From Clostridiales bacterium (GTDB lineage: Bacteria; Bacillota; Clostridia; Christensenellales; Aristaeellaceae), in NCBI GenBank assembly GCA_004552515.1, contig SFOF01000157.1:1-5541 (forward strand): a DNA stretch of 5,541 nt, read 5' to 3'. The notes below the pieces were generated by a model. It saw only the letters and a program-made list of their open reading frames with translations, did no database searches and was not told the origin of the DNA. This document shows, one piece after another, positions 5,425-5,541 of this stretch; the stretch's first letter is position 1; each line of letters starts with the position of its first letter. The translations under genes and the position numbers were made by a program.

Positions 5425-5541
5425 GGCGTTTTGAGCATTTGACGCATACACTTAATCTTTGACGGGATATTTTGAACGTTTTTGCGCACTGCCGCCGCCC
5501 GTCCGGCGAACATTTGAGTGATATTTGCGGAATGACGGCCG

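Overview
The window holds one face of a bacterial chromosome. Every convincing gene is on the minus strand, so transcription runs from high to low coordinates. The gene set is the cell-division 'ylm' cluster of Gram-positive bacteria: a HlyD-like membrane protein, YlmE/YggS, SepF (YlmF), YlmG/YggT, YlmH and DivIVA. A small DUF5665-type membrane protein and the first part of lspA (signal peptidase II) follow. This order, together with strong AGGAGG-type ribosome binding sites and GC-rich coding sequence, suggests a GC-rich member of the Clostridia (Firmicutes/Bacillota). Genus cannot be read from the sequence.

Layout in transcription order: (1) 5541-5354 is an upstream region with a very good sigma-A-type promoter (TTGCAA, 17 bp, TATAAT). 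(2) 5353-4172 encodes a HlyD-like envelope protein, and 4151-3462 encodes YggS after a 20-bp gap. (3) 3461-3361 is a gap with a second, less orthodox promoter candidate. (4) 3360-1454 encodes SepF, YggT and YlmH, with the last two overlapping or abutting at a stop/start junction. (5) 1363-770 encodes DivIVA, followed 13 nt later by a strong rho-independent terminator (756-727). (6) 726-544 is a short intergenic region with its own extended -10 promoter, a 10-bp inverted repeat around that promoter and a small hairpin just before a ribosome binding site. (7) 543-271 (DUF5665-like) and 249-1 (lspA, cut by the window edge) form the next transcription unit.

Functionally, SepF ties FtsZ to the membrane, DivIVA marks curved membrane at septum and poles, YggT is a small membrane protein linked to division and envelope assembly, YggS is a pyridoxal-phosphate homeostasis protein, YlmH is an S4-domain RNA/ribosome-binding protein, and LspA trims lipoprotein signal peptides. 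The window is therefore a housekeeping division and envelope locus. I see no mobile element, CRISPR array, tRNA or rRNA, defence system or sign of recent transfer. The points worth a second look are the very long disordered linker of SepF, the HlyD-like protein with no visible transporter partner, the DUF5665-lspA unit with its structured leader, and a few promoter-region repeats. I found no clear evidence of a new biological system.
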